Source: Butyrivibrio sp.
Lineage (GTDB): Bacteria; Bacillota_A; Clostridia; Lachnospirales; Lachnospiraceae
DNA length: 57,106 nt
Reading direction: 5' to 3'
Assembly: GCF_024699075.1 (NCBI RefSeq)
Contig: NZ_JAILQF010000261.1
Coordinates: 1-57,106, forward strand
Program-made: the position numbers and the translations under genes
The notes under the pieces: generated by a model
Database searches by the model: none
Told to the model about the DNA's origin: nothing
Seen by the model: only the letters and a program-made list of their open reading frames with translations
Part shown: positions 14,090 through 22,223 of the stretch, in pieces
How positions within the stretch are numbered: position 1 is the stretch's first letter
Layout of the letters: the number at the start of each line of letters is the position of its first letter

Positions 14090-14596
14090 TTATTTCTTCT
14101 CAGCTAAGAACATAACCATGCTTCTGCCTTCTGCTTTAGGCTGCTTCTCAACTATAGCGCAGTCTTCAAGCTCTTTAGCAAAATCAATAAGGACATGAAC
14201 GCTAGCTCCCATATGAGCCATTTCACGACCTCTGAAACGCATAGTTACTTTAACCCTATTGCCTTTTTCAAGGAATTTCCTTGCAGCATTGATCTTAGTA
14301 TTAAGATCATTAGTGTCGATGTTGGGAGAAATACGAATTTCTTTGATCTCAACAGTCTTTTGTTTCTTGCGCGCTTCTTTGGCTTTGCGAAGCTGTTCAT
14401 ACTTATATTTGCCGTAATCAACTACACGGCAAACAGGTGGTTTTGCATTTGGTGCGATCTTAACAAGATCTACCCCTGCATCCTCTGCTACTTTGCGTGC
14501 ATCCTGGATTGACATAACTCCAAGCTGCTCACCATCCAGTCCTATCACACGAACTTCCTTGTCTCTGATCTGTTCGTTAATAAATAAGTCGTTAAT
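14090..14596 (-). CDS. infC: Translation initiation factor IF-3, AUU start codon
   Basis: A 168-aa factor that binds the 30S subunit, prevents premature 50S joining and discriminates against non-canonical start codons. Standard start codons would begin it inside the protein (GTG at 14548), cutting off the conserved N-terminus. Reading upstream in frame gives [17 protein letters not shown], the normal IF-3 beginning, starting at ATT (14594-14596) with GGAGG 8 bases before it. An AUU start is the classical device by which IF-3 limits its own synthesis. The N-domain, the lysine-rich linker helix (about 70-90) and the C-domain (RFRGREMAH) are complete. It is first in the operon, behind an attenuator leader. 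Confidence 0.97.
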   Translation of the reverse strand: MNDLFINEQIRDKEVRVIGLDGEQLGVMSIQDARKVAEDAGVDLVKIAPNAKPPVCRVVDYGKYKYEQLRKAKEARKKQKTVEIKEIRISPNIDTNDLNTKINAARKFLEKGNRVKVTMRFRGREMAHMGASVHVLIDFAKELEDCAIVEKQPKAEGRSMVMFLAEKK

Positions 14597-14748
14597 GGTT
14601 ATTACCTCCGATTAAAATAAAAAAGTGGACACGCGAGACGCATCCACTTATAATCAAACCGTACAGACAAAAGAGTCTGTCTGAAGTTATAAACACCTGA
14701 AGCTATAAGCCGCAGGGTGAGAGTGGATACTCTGCTTTGTTTTCAAAC
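14597..14748 (-). ncRNA. L20-type leader with transcription attenuator
   Basis: The roughly 150-nt leader ahead of infC ends in an intrinsic terminator: AAGTGGA/TCCACTT stem (14643-14649 with 14623-14629) followed by a T-rich run (to about 14617), just before the infC ribosome site. An early leader segment, ATCCACT (about 14721-14728), is complementary to AGTGGAT in the terminator's 5' arm, so it can form an antiterminator. This is the expected architecture of the Firmicute L20 leader, where excess L20 favours termination. The L20 binding site itself was not modelled here. Confidence 0.8.
14617..14649 (-). terminator. Attenuator terminator in the infC leader
   Basis: Stem AAGTGGA/TCCACTT around a GC-rich loop, followed on the minus strand by a T-rich run, 21 bases before the infC AUU. 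Competes with the upstream antiterminator. Confidence 0.85.
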
Positions 14749-14754
14749 ATTAGT

Positions 14755-14783
14755 AGATTATCATGTTAATCATCCATTGTCAA
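14755..14783 (-). promoter_or_regulatory. infC operon promoter
   Basis: Minus strand: -35 TTGACA (14778-14783), 17-bp spacer, -10 TAATCT (14755-14760). Transcription should start near 14748. Confidence 0.85.
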
Positions 14784-14815
14784 TAGTTTCAAATAAAAAA
14801 TCCTAAATCCAAAAG

Positions 14816-15748
14816 ATGACACTACCTATGAATAAAAATAATAATATCACAAATTTTAATGTATCTCTCGAATATTATAAGATCTTCTATCATGTCGCAA
14901 AAAGCGGTGGAATTACTTCTGCCTCCAAAGCACTTAATATGTCACAACCTGCAGTAAGCCAACAGATATCAGCACTTGAAAAGCAGCTTGGTGTATCGCT
15001 TTTTATAAGGAGCGGAAGAGGTATAACACTGACCAAGGAAGGATCTCTTCTATTTGAATATGTAGAAAGAGGTTATGAAGAAATACTTCAGGGAGAAAGA
15101 CGCCTTTCCCAGCTACTTCATCTTGAAGCAGGTGAAGTAAGGGTTGGTGCAAGTGATATGACTCTTCGCTTTTTCCTTCTTCCATATTTGGAAAAGTTCC
15201 ATCAGCAATACCCAGGGATCAAGGTAACCGTCACTAACGGACCAACTCCCGAAACACTAAGATATCTCGAGGAAGACAGAATAGATTTCGGAGTAGTTTC
15301 ATCACCTTTTCCTGAATCCATAAATCAAAACAATATAAGCTATACAGATGTAAGAGAAATTCAGGACTGCTTTGTTGCAGGCAGATCTTTTATCCAGTAC
15401 AGAAATCACATGATCGATCTTTCTGAGCTTGAAAACCTTCCTCTTATAGCACTTGAAGGTCTGACTTCAACAGGCCGCTATGTAACTGAGTTCCTTGAGC
15501 GCAATAATGTCACTATCCATCCGGAATTCGAGCTTGCAACAAGTGATATGATAGTTCAGTTTGCCAAAAGATCTCTTGGTATTGGAATGGTTGTTCGCGA
15601 TTTTGCCAAAGAAGATCTTGATAATGGAAAACTCTTCGAACTCAGATTCAAGCAGCGAATTCCTCCAAGGCACATAAGGCTTGTAACAAGCACAAAACGT
15701 CCTCAGTCTCTTGCATCAGCACAGCTTTTAGAGCTTATCAAGTCATGA
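14816..15748 (+). CDS. LysR-family transcriptional regulator
   Basis: A 310-aa regulator. The N-terminal winged helix-turn-helix (about residues 18-77) includes YYKIFYHVAKSGGITSASKA and MSQPAVSQQISALEKQLG; the rest (about 105-300) is the periplasmic-binding-protein-like effector domain. The inducer is not evident; the pattern is closest to CysL/YwfM-type Firmicute regulators (weak inference). It is divergent from infC with only about 35 bp between the infC -35 box and this start, so the two promoter regions are back to back. The start is uncertain: ATG at 14816 and at 14828 both lack a good ribosome site. Its stop abuts the convergent HAD gene with no spacer. Confidence 0.92.
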   Translation: MTLPMNKNNNITNFNVSLEYYKIFYHVAKSGGITSASKALNMSQPAVSQQISALEKQLGVSLFIRSGRGITLTKEGSLLFEYVERGYEEILQGERRLSQLLHLEAGEVRVGASDMTLRFFLLPYLEKFHQQYPGIKVTVTNGPTPETLRYLEEDRIDFGVVSSPFPESINQNNISYTDVREIQDCFVAGRSFIQYRNHMIDLSELENLPLIALEGLTSTGRYVTEFLERNNVTIHPEFELATSDMIVQFAKRSLGIGMVVRDFAKEDLDNGKLFELRFKQRIPPRHIRLVTSTKRPQSLASAQLLELIKS

Positions 15749-16663
15749 TCAGATTCTATTTATGCCAAGAGCTTTGAACTCATCCATCATCTGTTCAAGG
15801 CTCTTATATACAATTGCCTTGATTCCTGCATTCTTTGCACCTTCAACATTTTTGAGCGTATCATCTACAAATACGCACTTACTACGATCAAGCCCATAAC
15901 GATCCACTATAAGATCATATATCTCTTTGTCAGGCTTAATAACCTTGTCTTTATAGCTTAAAATTCCGCCATCAACATATTCAAGAAAGGCCATCTCTTT
16001 TTTATTGCAGTCTATAGCACCTTTTGAAAAGTTGGACAGTACAAGAACCCTGTAATGAGCCTTCTTAAGTCCTTCTATAAGAGGAATTGATGTACTTCTT
16101 AGCTTTACGATTCCTTCAAAATCATCAAAACCCTTATGTATATAATCAGAAAATTCAGGGCTATTTGCACAAAGCTTCTCAACAATCTCCTCATGGCTCA
16201 TAACGCCGCGATCAAATTCATTCCAGATATCTGTTCTTACCGTATCATCACCAATCTTCTCAACAAGCTCTTCCGGAATACCCTTTCTTATCAGCATCTG
16301 TCTCCATGAAAAGTCAACAAGAACATTGCCAATATCAAATATTATGGTATCGATGTTACCTGAAGGCTTTCTTGGATAAGCATTACCATACTTATCGTGA
16401 TCCTGGTCCGAAGTCATAGCATCAAGAGATGCAACATTATGTCTTCCTGTAAAAAATCCTACTACCCAGATCATAAGCCATATTAAAATTGTAACTCCCA
16501 CAGTTCCTCCAACTGCTGTTATAAACAGTTCAAAAGAATTAGCAGGGAAAATAAATGCAAGTACAAGAAGTGCAATATACATTCCAACCAAAACCACTAT
16601 TCCGATTATTGCCGCTATTCTCTTTGGAGTCCATTTATTTGCGCTATTATTACTATCGTTCAA
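15749..16663 (-). CDS. Membrane-anchored HAD-superfamily hydrolase
   Basis: A 304-aa protein with two N-terminal transmembrane segments (about 15-39 and 45-72) followed by a HAD subfamily IA domain (about 103-300). HAD motifs: FDIGNVLVDF (I; Asp nucleophile), VLVLSNFSKG (II), VIKPDKEIY (III; Lys) and VFVDDTLKNVEGA (IV; Asp pair). These indicate a Mg-dependent phosphatase; the substrate is unknown. Most relatives are soluble and about 200 aa, so the membrane anchor is unusual. It starts with TTG, supported by AGGAGG 7 bases upstream. Convergent with the LysR gene and followed by no visible terminator of its own. Confidence 0.85.
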   Translation of the reverse strand: MNDSNNSANKWTPKRIAAIIGIVVLVGMYIALLVLAFIFPANSFELFITAVGGTVGVTILIWLMIWVVGFFTGRHNVASLDAMTSDQDHDKYGNAYPRKPSGNIDTIIFDIGNVLVDFSWRQMLIRKGIPEELVEKIGDDTVRTDIWNEFDRGVMSHEEIVEKLCANSPEFSDYIHKGFDDFEGIVKLRSTSIPLIEGLKKAHYRVLVLSNFSKGAIDCNKKEMAFLEYVDGGILSYKDKVIKPDKEIYDLIVDRYGLDRSKCVFVDDTLKNVEGAKNAGIKAIVYKSLEQMMDEFKALGINRI

Positions 16664-16710
16664 TTTAAATCCTCCTGAAAACTAATCAATCTTATTACCT
16701 TATTAACCTA

Positions 16711-16752
16711 AATAAAAATATCGCAGCTAAAGAAACAAATCAATAGCTGCGA
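16711..16752 (-). terminator. Intrinsic terminator of purA
   Basis: Stem TCGCAGCTA/TAGCTGCGA (16721-16729 and 16744-16752) followed on the minus strand by TATTTTTATT. Confidence 0.88.
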
Positions 16753-16790
16753 CATATTTTATAACATATACATCAGATGATACAGGTATC

Positions 16791-16853
16791 ATAAGTTCAT
16801 ATTCGATTTCGAGAAAGCTCTGATCGAGATGACTTTTGTCCCTTACATCATCA
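16791..16853. repeat. Dispersed repeat, copy 1 (purA 3' region)
   Basis: A 63-bp sequence aligned without gaps to 56631-56693, with roughly nine differences. It lies between the purA stop and its terminator, so it is transcribed. It contains a TCGAT/ATCGA hairpin. See copy 2 for the fuller element. Confidence 0.8.
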
Positions 16854-16858
16854 AATCA

Positions 16859-18154
16859 TCATTTCTTAAGAGGGCTCTGGCGATAGATGATATCCTCACG
16901 AGCAGGTCCGTTAGAAACCATTGTGATCGGGAATCCAAGCTGCTCTTCAATAAAGTTAACATACTTTTTAGCATTTTCAGGAAGCTCATCAAAGTTTCTG
17001 ATACCACGAATGTCACACTTCCATCCAGGAAGAGTTACATATACAGGCTTAGCCTTCTTAAGTTCTCTTGTTACAGGAAACTCTGTTGTCTCCTTACCAT
17101 CAATTTCGTAAGCTACACAAACCTTTATTTCATCAAGGTATCCAAGATCATCAAGAACTGTGAAAGCTACATCTGTAGCGCCCTGAAGTCTACATCCATA
17201 CTTACTTGCAACACAGTCATACCAACCCATACGTCTTGGTCTTCCTGTTGTAGCACCGTACTCACCGCCGTCTCCGCCGTGGTTACGCATAAGATCAGCC
17301 TCTTCTCCGAATATCTCAGATACGAATTCACCTGCACCAACTGCTGAGCTATATGCCTTTGTAACAGCAATGATCTGCTTGATCTCATATGGAGCTATTC
17401 CTGCACCAAGTGCACCATAAGCAGCAAGTGTATGAGAAGAAGTAACCATAGGATAGATACCATGATCAGGATCCTTCATTGTTCCAAGCTGGCCTTCAAG
17501 AAGAACTGTCTTATTGTCCTTAAGAGCCTTATCAAGGTACTCAGAAACATTTCCTATATAAGGACGAACCTGCTCTCTCCAATCAACGATTGTATTGAAA
17601 AGCTCCTCCTGATTGATTGGATCTGTATGATAAAGATGTACTAAAAGTGTATCTTTAATAGAAGCAATATTAGCGATCTTCTCTTTGATAACATCATCAT
17701 CCTGGAAGAATTCGTTGATCTGCCAGCCAATCTTTGCAAACTTATCTGAATAGAAAGGTGCAATTCCTGACTTTGTAGAACCAAAGCTCTTACCTGCAAG
17801 ACGAGCTTCTTCAAGTGTATCGAAAAGTACATGATATGGCATCATTACCTGAACTCTGTCAGAGATCATGATCTGTGGCATCGGAACACCCTTTGATGTA
17901 ACATCCTTAAGCTCTCCCATGAACTTAGGAATATCAAAAGCCATACCATTTCCAATAATATTCATAATATTAGGATGAAATACTCCTGATGGCATTGTAT
18001 GAAGAGCAAATTTACCATACTCATTAACGATAGTATGTCCAGCATTTGCACCACCCTGAAAACGGATAACAACATCAGCGTTATCTGCCATCATATCTGT
18101 AATCTTTCCTTTGCCTTCATCGCCCCAATTGGCGCCTACAACAGCCTTTACCAT
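16859..18154 (-). CDS. purA: Adenylosuccinate synthetase
   Basis: A 431-aa cytosolic enzyme joining IMP and aspartate with GTP to form adenylosuccinate, the first committed step to AMP. Motifs: GANWGDEGKGK (7-17, with the catalytic Asp and P-loop-like Lys), NAGHTIV, GQLGTMKDPDHGIYP and the C-terminal base-recognition region. The chosen ATG (18154) has AGGAGG 9 bases upstream and gives the normal MVKAVVGANWG start; the longer frame to 18217 would add 21 unrelated residues. Its partner purB lies at 42701 in this window but in a separate transcript. Length matches the family. Confidence 0.98.
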   Translation of the reverse strand: MVKAVVGANWGDEGKGKITDMMADNADVVIRFQGGANAGHTIVNEYGKFALHTMPSGVFHPNIMNIIGNGMAFDIPKFMGELKDVTSKGVPMPQIMISDRVQVMMPYHVLFDTLEEARLAGKSFGSTKSGIAPFYSDKFAKIGWQINEFFQDDDVIKEKIANIASIKDTLLVHLYHTDPINQEELFNTIVDWREQVRPYIGNVSEYLDKALKDNKTVLLEGQLGTMKDPDHGIYPMVTSSHTLAAYGALGAGIAPYEIKQIIAVTKAYSSAVGAGEFVSEIFGEEADLMRNHGGDGGEYGATTGRPRRMGWYDCVASKYGCRLQGATDVAFTVLDDLGYLDEIKVCVAYEIDGKETTEFPVTRELKKAKPVYVTLPGWKCDIRGIRNFDELPENAKKYVNFIEEQLGFPITMVSNGPAREDIIYRQSPLKK

Positions 18155-18527
18155 TTTTAATTTCCTCCTGAATATCCTATTTGTATTAACAAATAAATTG
18201 ACATGACATATGATCACTTTTCTATTTTCGAATGATCATTTTCTGTCACCTTAAATAATATATATCATTTATCTCTATAAGTAAAATTGATATTTTTTAT
18301 ATTTGACATAAGCTGTACTTATGTATTTTAAAAATGGTCAATTATAGGAAGAAAATCGCAATAAATAGCATTTTATTTCATTGCAAGCTACTTTTATTTA
18401 TATTAAAATATATTTGTTTGAACTATTTTAGTTATATGTAAATAAATGTGATATAATTTCTATTCAATTTCACTTGTTGTGTTAGTCTTAATAGATTTTC
18501 TCATATTTACAAAAGCCAGGGGGTATT
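18155..18527. other. Divergent intergenic region between purA and the ArsR-type gene
   Basis: 373 AT-rich bases with no gene. For purA a plausible minus-strand promoter is TTTACT-N17-TATATT (about 18257-18285). TGATCA occurs twice (about 18208 and 18230) as a symmetric pair, and CATAAG-N5-CTTATG forms a dyad near 18307; either could be an operator. For the plus-strand regulator there is a TATAAT at 18452-18457 without a good -35. No riboswitch was recognised. Confidence 0.4.
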
Positions 18528-19451
18528 ATGCTACATGTAAAATCACTTGCAGAAGGACTGGACCTTTTTAAAGCGCTCGGTTCTGATGTTAGAGTAGAAA
18601 TAATCAGGATTCTACTCGAAAATAATGGGATGAATATGAACGAGCTTGCTTCTCATCTCAATATAACTAACGGAGCTCTTACGAGCCATATTAAAAAGCT
18701 CGAAGAGTGCGGTGTAGTAACTGTATCCAACGAAACATCCGGTCATGGTAATCAGAAGATCTGCTCAGTACATCTTGATAAAATACTCATAGACATTCAA
18801 GATGAATCCAAGGATGAAAAAGTATATACTACTTCTATTAAAGTAGGTCTTTTTTCAGATTATGAAGTATTTCCAACATGTGGTATAGCTTCATCTTCAC
18901 AGCTTATAGGCCAGGTCGATGATATAAGATATTTCTCTCACCCAGACAGATATCATGCTGATATTCTCTGGTTTACAAGAGGACATGTTGATTATATCAT
19001 TCCTAATTTCATCCCCTTCTCGCAAAAGATTGATGAAATCTGCATATCTGCAGAACTTTCATCAGAAGCTCCGGGTGTTAATAATGTATGGCCATCTGAT
19101 ATTTATTTTTATCTGAATGATGTGAATCTTGGCTATTGGACATCGCCTGGAGATTTCGGAGATGTAAAAGGAATCTTTACACCTGAGTGGTGGTATCCAA
19201 AGTGGAATCAGTACGGACTTTTAAAAATGCTTGTTATAAACCACAAAGGAACCTTCATTGACGGGCTTCAGATTTCTGATATTAATATTGATCACTTCCA
19301 TTTAACAAGTCAAAGTAATATCAAATTCAGAATGGAAGTTCCAGAAACTGCTGAACATGTTGGAGGCCTTACCATTTTCGGCAAGTCATTTGGTAACTAT
19401 AATCAGGACATTGAAGTTCGTATGAGCTACAGCCCTATTGATCCAGAATGA
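18528..19451 (+). CDS. ArsR-type regulator with large C-terminal sensor-like domain
   Basis: A 307-aa protein. Residues about 8-95 are an ArsR-type winged helix (LFKALGSDVRVEIIRILLEN, then NELASHLNITNGALTSHIKKLEECG). The remaining 210 residues are unlike ordinary ArsR proteins, which end near 100-120 aa: they are aromatic-rich and beta-predicted (ADILWFTRGHVDY, EWWYPKWNQYG, GLTIFGKSFGNY) and look like a carbohydrate-binding-type beta-sandwich. No metal-binding Cys pattern is seen. AGGGGG lies 6 bases before the ATG; a terminator follows. Standing beside the arabinan locus, it may sense a sugar or oligosaccharide and control it; that is inference from context and aromatic content. Confidence 0.75.
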   Translation: MLHVKSLAEGLDLFKALGSDVRVEIIRILLENNGMNMNELASHLNITNGALTSHIKKLEECGVVTVSNETSGHGNQKICSVHLDKILIDIQDESKDEKVYTTSIKVGLFSDYEVFPTCGIASSSQLIGQVDDIRYFSHPDRYHADILWFTRGHVDYIIPNFIPFSQKIDEICISAELSSEAPGVNNVWPSDIYFYLNDVNLGYWTSPGDFGDVKGIFTPEWWYPKWNQYGLLKMLVINHKGTFIDGLQISDINIDHFHLTSQSNIKFRMEVPETAEHVGGLTIFGKSFGNYNQDIEVRMSYSPIDPE

Positions 19452-19489
19452 TCGATTAACTTAAATGTGCGCCGCCAGGAACACTTATA

Positions 19490-19529
19490 AAAAGCCTTTG
19501 AAAATTCATATGAATCTTCAAAGGCTTTT
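19490..19529 (+). terminator. Terminator of the ArsR-type gene (possibly bidirectional)
   Basis: 13-bp stem AAAAGCCTTTGAA/TTCAAAGGCTTTT. It lies between the converging regulator gene and the small membrane-protein gene and may serve both. Confidence 0.85.
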
Positions 19530-19589
19530 ACTATATCTGTCCTTAAAACATCTTATTATTGTAAGCTCAAAAGCTGTAACAGATGAAGT

Positions 19590-19982
19590 CTATGACATTT
19601 TATTTCTATTTACTATACTCTTCCTTACTTTAGAAAAAATATATATCGCTGAACATATCACAGCAAATACCACAGATACATTTATCATGGAATCAATATT
19701 GAAATGAAGATATGAAAGGCTTACAAAACTTAATATAAGCAGCATAAGTATCATCCAGCCAAAGGCTATTCCTGCAACAAATACCAGTCCCATTATATCC
19801 TTTAGAAGATTAAGGGGATTAAACTCATTTTCCTTTGCTCGTCTGTAGGCAGCTTCCTCAGATTCTGTTTTAATGATATCTATTGCCCTTTGCTTTGCAT
19901 CTGCCATTTCTGCATTATTCAGTTCATTATTATTGATCTTTATATTATTTTGTTCTGTGTTTTTGAGATTCTTACTATTCAC
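19590..19982 (-). CDS. Small two-TM membrane protein, unknown
   Basis: A 130-aa protein not recognised. Residues 1-60 are polar, Asn-rich and then helical/charged (KQRAIDIIKTESEEAAYRR); two hydrophobic segments follow (about 63-90 and 97-118); the tail is basic (KVRKSIVNRNK). The frame opens with GTG at 19982 and lacks a clear ribosome site, so the first 25 codons may not be translated. It lies 70 bp downstream of the arabinanase gene and could be read through from it. Expression and function are open. Confidence 0.5.
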   Translation of the reverse strand: MNSKNLKNTEQNNIKINNNELNNAEMADAKQRAIDIIKTESEEAAYRRAKENEFNPLNLLKDIMGLVFVAGIAFGWMILMLLILSFVSLSYLHFNIDSMINVSVVFAVICSAIYIFSKVRKSIVNRNKMS

Positions 19983-20052
19983 TTTTTTACCACTTATTTC
20001 TTAACTATTTTCTTTGTAAAAGAACTATATTGCTTTGTCCTTTGATCAGATT

Positions 20053-22110
20053 CTATTCTACCACTTTTGAACCCCAGACAGTAATCTGTGATTCAAGACC
20101 AAGCGCTGTAAAAGTCATAGTTTCTACACTGCTTCCTTCTACATTCATAGAAACAGTAACTCCGCTATAGGTGTCACCATTAAAGCTTAGTGTTATATAA
20201 GGTGTTCCCTCTTCAAGACTCCAGGTTCCATCATAATAGCCGCTTATTGTACCATCCTCATTTAAAGTAATATTATGAGGCGTATTATAATCAAGACTCT
20301 TATAATCGATCTCAAGATCATGTACTATTACTTCATATTCTCCTAAAACTTCAGAGATATCATAACCATCTTCCCTAAGAGTCTCACCATCTGTAGCATA
20401 TGGCGCAGCAACAAACCACCCTTCCTTATTGACAAAAAGCTGATGGATCTTAACATAGTGACCTTCCGAGCCATTGGTTGTCCTTGTATGGAACACTATA
20501 TAAGCCTTGCCATCATCATCTACAAGTGCAGAGTTATGTCCCTGGGCAACCTGTCCTACAGACATGGTCTTCCACTTATATCCTCCAAATAGCCTGATAC
20601 CTATACCTGAATTGTAGTTAAAAGAATATGTGTCATAGTAGGGAGTGTTTCCAAGTTCGTCAACATAATCGCCATCCGGAGTCTTTGATCTAAAGACCCT
20701 TACATTATATCCGCCTGCAGCTTCAAGATTACCATAAGAAATGAAAAGATAGTAATAATCCCCTATATGCTGTATATAAGAGCCTTCACCTGAAACATAA
20801 GAGCCACCTGCTATTAACTTGCCAAAATATGCATCGCTGTGAGTTCCTGTATCATAACTTACATTGTAATCTCTAAGCCCAGTCTCTTCATCGAGTTCCA
20901 ACATAAAGATGCCGCCAGACCAAGATCCATAGCTCATCCAGAGATTACCTTCCTCATCATAGAATACGCAAGGATCGATACAGTTAGGATACATATCTCC
21001 CCACTTCTTGTTATCAACGCCATATGTAACATAGCGCTCAGGAATAGTATCCGTTCCTAGAACTTCTCCTGCGTCTGTCAATGAGAAAGTATCTGCATTA
21101 AAACCACCATATACTACGCTTCCAGCATATTCAAAAGGGCCATAAATTGAATCACCTGTAAGAAGGACAATATTGGATTTCCAGTTATCTCCATTTGCTG
21201 ACAAATAGATACAATATTTTTCCATAGTCTCATTATAGATAATATCAGGAGCCCAGAGATATCCATACCACTCACCATTTTCATCATCATTCCACTGCCT
21301 TATCATAGCTATGATCTCATCAGAAAGAGATGCCCTAAAATCTGTAGTTCTGTCTTCCCAGTCAAAAAGATCATCTGATGATGCGCTTGTAATATGCGTT
21401 CCTACTATATAGTATGTTCCATCTGTATCCTTAAAGATAGAAGGATCATGAACGGATACAGTCTTGGCAGTCTTTTGATCTTCCTTATCAAACTCTCTTA
21501 CAACTTCAGTAAGCTTAAGATTAAGGACGCAGCGAACAGTCGCCTCTTCCTGTCCATATTTGATCGTTACATAGGGCCTTATGGAAACATCTGTAGAAGA
21601 CGAAGCAAGGGAAGGAGTAGCACTCTCTCCTTCTCCTCCTATTAGTATACCTTCAATAGTATAGCTTTCACCTGTTCTCAAAATAGGCAGCTCATCTGGC
21701 ATGGAATTATCACTTGCTGCAACCAGATTTTCAGAATTAGTATACTGGAACTTCTTACCGGAAATTGTACTATCATCCGTCTCATTACTAACTATAAGCG
21801 TATAATGAACCTCTTCCCCATCTTCATATTCAAGCTTATCTGTAGTAAGTGTTACGCTTACGCCGTCTTTAGTCTCATAATAAGTATTACCGTTAAGACC
21901 GCTTATAAGCTGCTCTTTAGAATCTGACGCTTCTACATAACTGCCTTCTTCACCACTACCATTAACCTCTGACTTTTGAAAAGTACAACCTGTAGTAAGA
22001 ATCATCGTAATCCCAAAGACCATTAATGTTCTTAGAATCCTCTTATTATCAAAGCTATATATATGCATTATTTTATTACTCATATTAGATATATTAATTC
22101 TATTATTCAT
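20053..22110 (-). CDS. Secreted GH43 endo-alpha-1,5-L-arabinanase lipoprotein
   Basis: A 685-aa lipoprotein (LTTGC lipobox, Cys near 42) anchored outside the cell, probably cutting alpha-1,5-arabinan. After an Ig-like region (about 60-200) comes a five-blade GH43 propeller: VHDPSIF (base D222), WAPDII, SYGSWSGG and GEGSYIQHIG (acid E442), then GHNSALVDDDGK with the metal/active-site His. A C-terminal beta-barrel domain (about 575-685) resembles that of B. subtilis Abn2-type arabinanases. The N-terminus is uncertain: no good ribosome site precedes the first ATG, and inner ATGs at codons 10 and 15 are possible. It follows a terminator after the LamG lipoprotein gene, so it has its own promoter or depends on read-through. 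Confidence 0.88.
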   Translation of the reverse strand: MNNRINISNMSNKIMHIYSFDNKRILRTLMVFGITMILTTGCTFQKSEVNGSGEEGSYVEASDSKEQLISGLNGNTYYETKDGVSVTLTTDKLEYEDGEEVHYTLIVSNETDDSTISGKKFQYTNSENLVAASDNSMPDELPILRTGESYTIEGILIGGEGESATPSLASSSTDVSIRPYVTIKYGQEEATVRCVLNLKLTEVVREFDKEDQKTAKTVSVHDPSIFKDTDGTYYIVGTHITSASSDDLFDWEDRTTDFRASLSDEIIAMIRQWNDDENGEWYGYLWAPDIIYNETMEKYCIYLSANGDNWKSNIVLLTGDSIYGPFEYAGSVVYGGFNADTFSLTDAGEVLGTDTIPERYVTYGVDNKKWGDMYPNCIDPCVFYDEEGNLWMSYGSWSGGIFMLELDEETGLRDYNVSYDTGTHSDAYFGKLIAGGSYVSGEGSYIQHIGDYYYLFISYGNLEAAGGYNVRVFRSKTPDGDYVDELGNTPYYDTYSFNYNSGIGIRLFGGYKWKTMSVGQVAQGHNSALVDDDGKAYIVFHTRTTNGSEGHYVKIHQLFVNKEGWFVAAPYATDGETLREDGYDISEVLGEYEVIVHDLEIDYKSLDYNTPHNITLNEDGTISGYYDGTWSLEEGTPYITLSFNGDTYSGVTVSMNVEGSSVETMTFTALGLESQITVWGSKVVE

Positions 22111-22170
22111 AGTCGGATTATATTTTTAATATAGGTGTCAAAAGTTTCTTTAATAGTCACTCAAACTTTT

Positions 22171-22204
22171 AAAAAAGCTTCCGGGCACAACTGCACCCGG
22201 AAGC
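22171..22204 (-). terminator. Terminator after the LamG lipoprotein gene
   Basis: 9-bp stem GCTTCCGGG/CCCGGAAGC followed on the minus strand by TTTTTT; probable end of the main arabinan transport transcript. Confidence 0.92.
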
Positions 22205-22223
22205 ACGTATTGTTTAGAAAAAA

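Noticed and set aside
14816..16663. Convergent LysR and HAD genes overlapping as an antisense pair
   Set aside because: The stop codons abut exactly but do not overlap; nothing beyond compact packing is shown.
18155..18217. N-terminal extension of PurA
   Set aside because: The strong AGGAGG site lies just before ATG 18154 and the extension has no family similarity.
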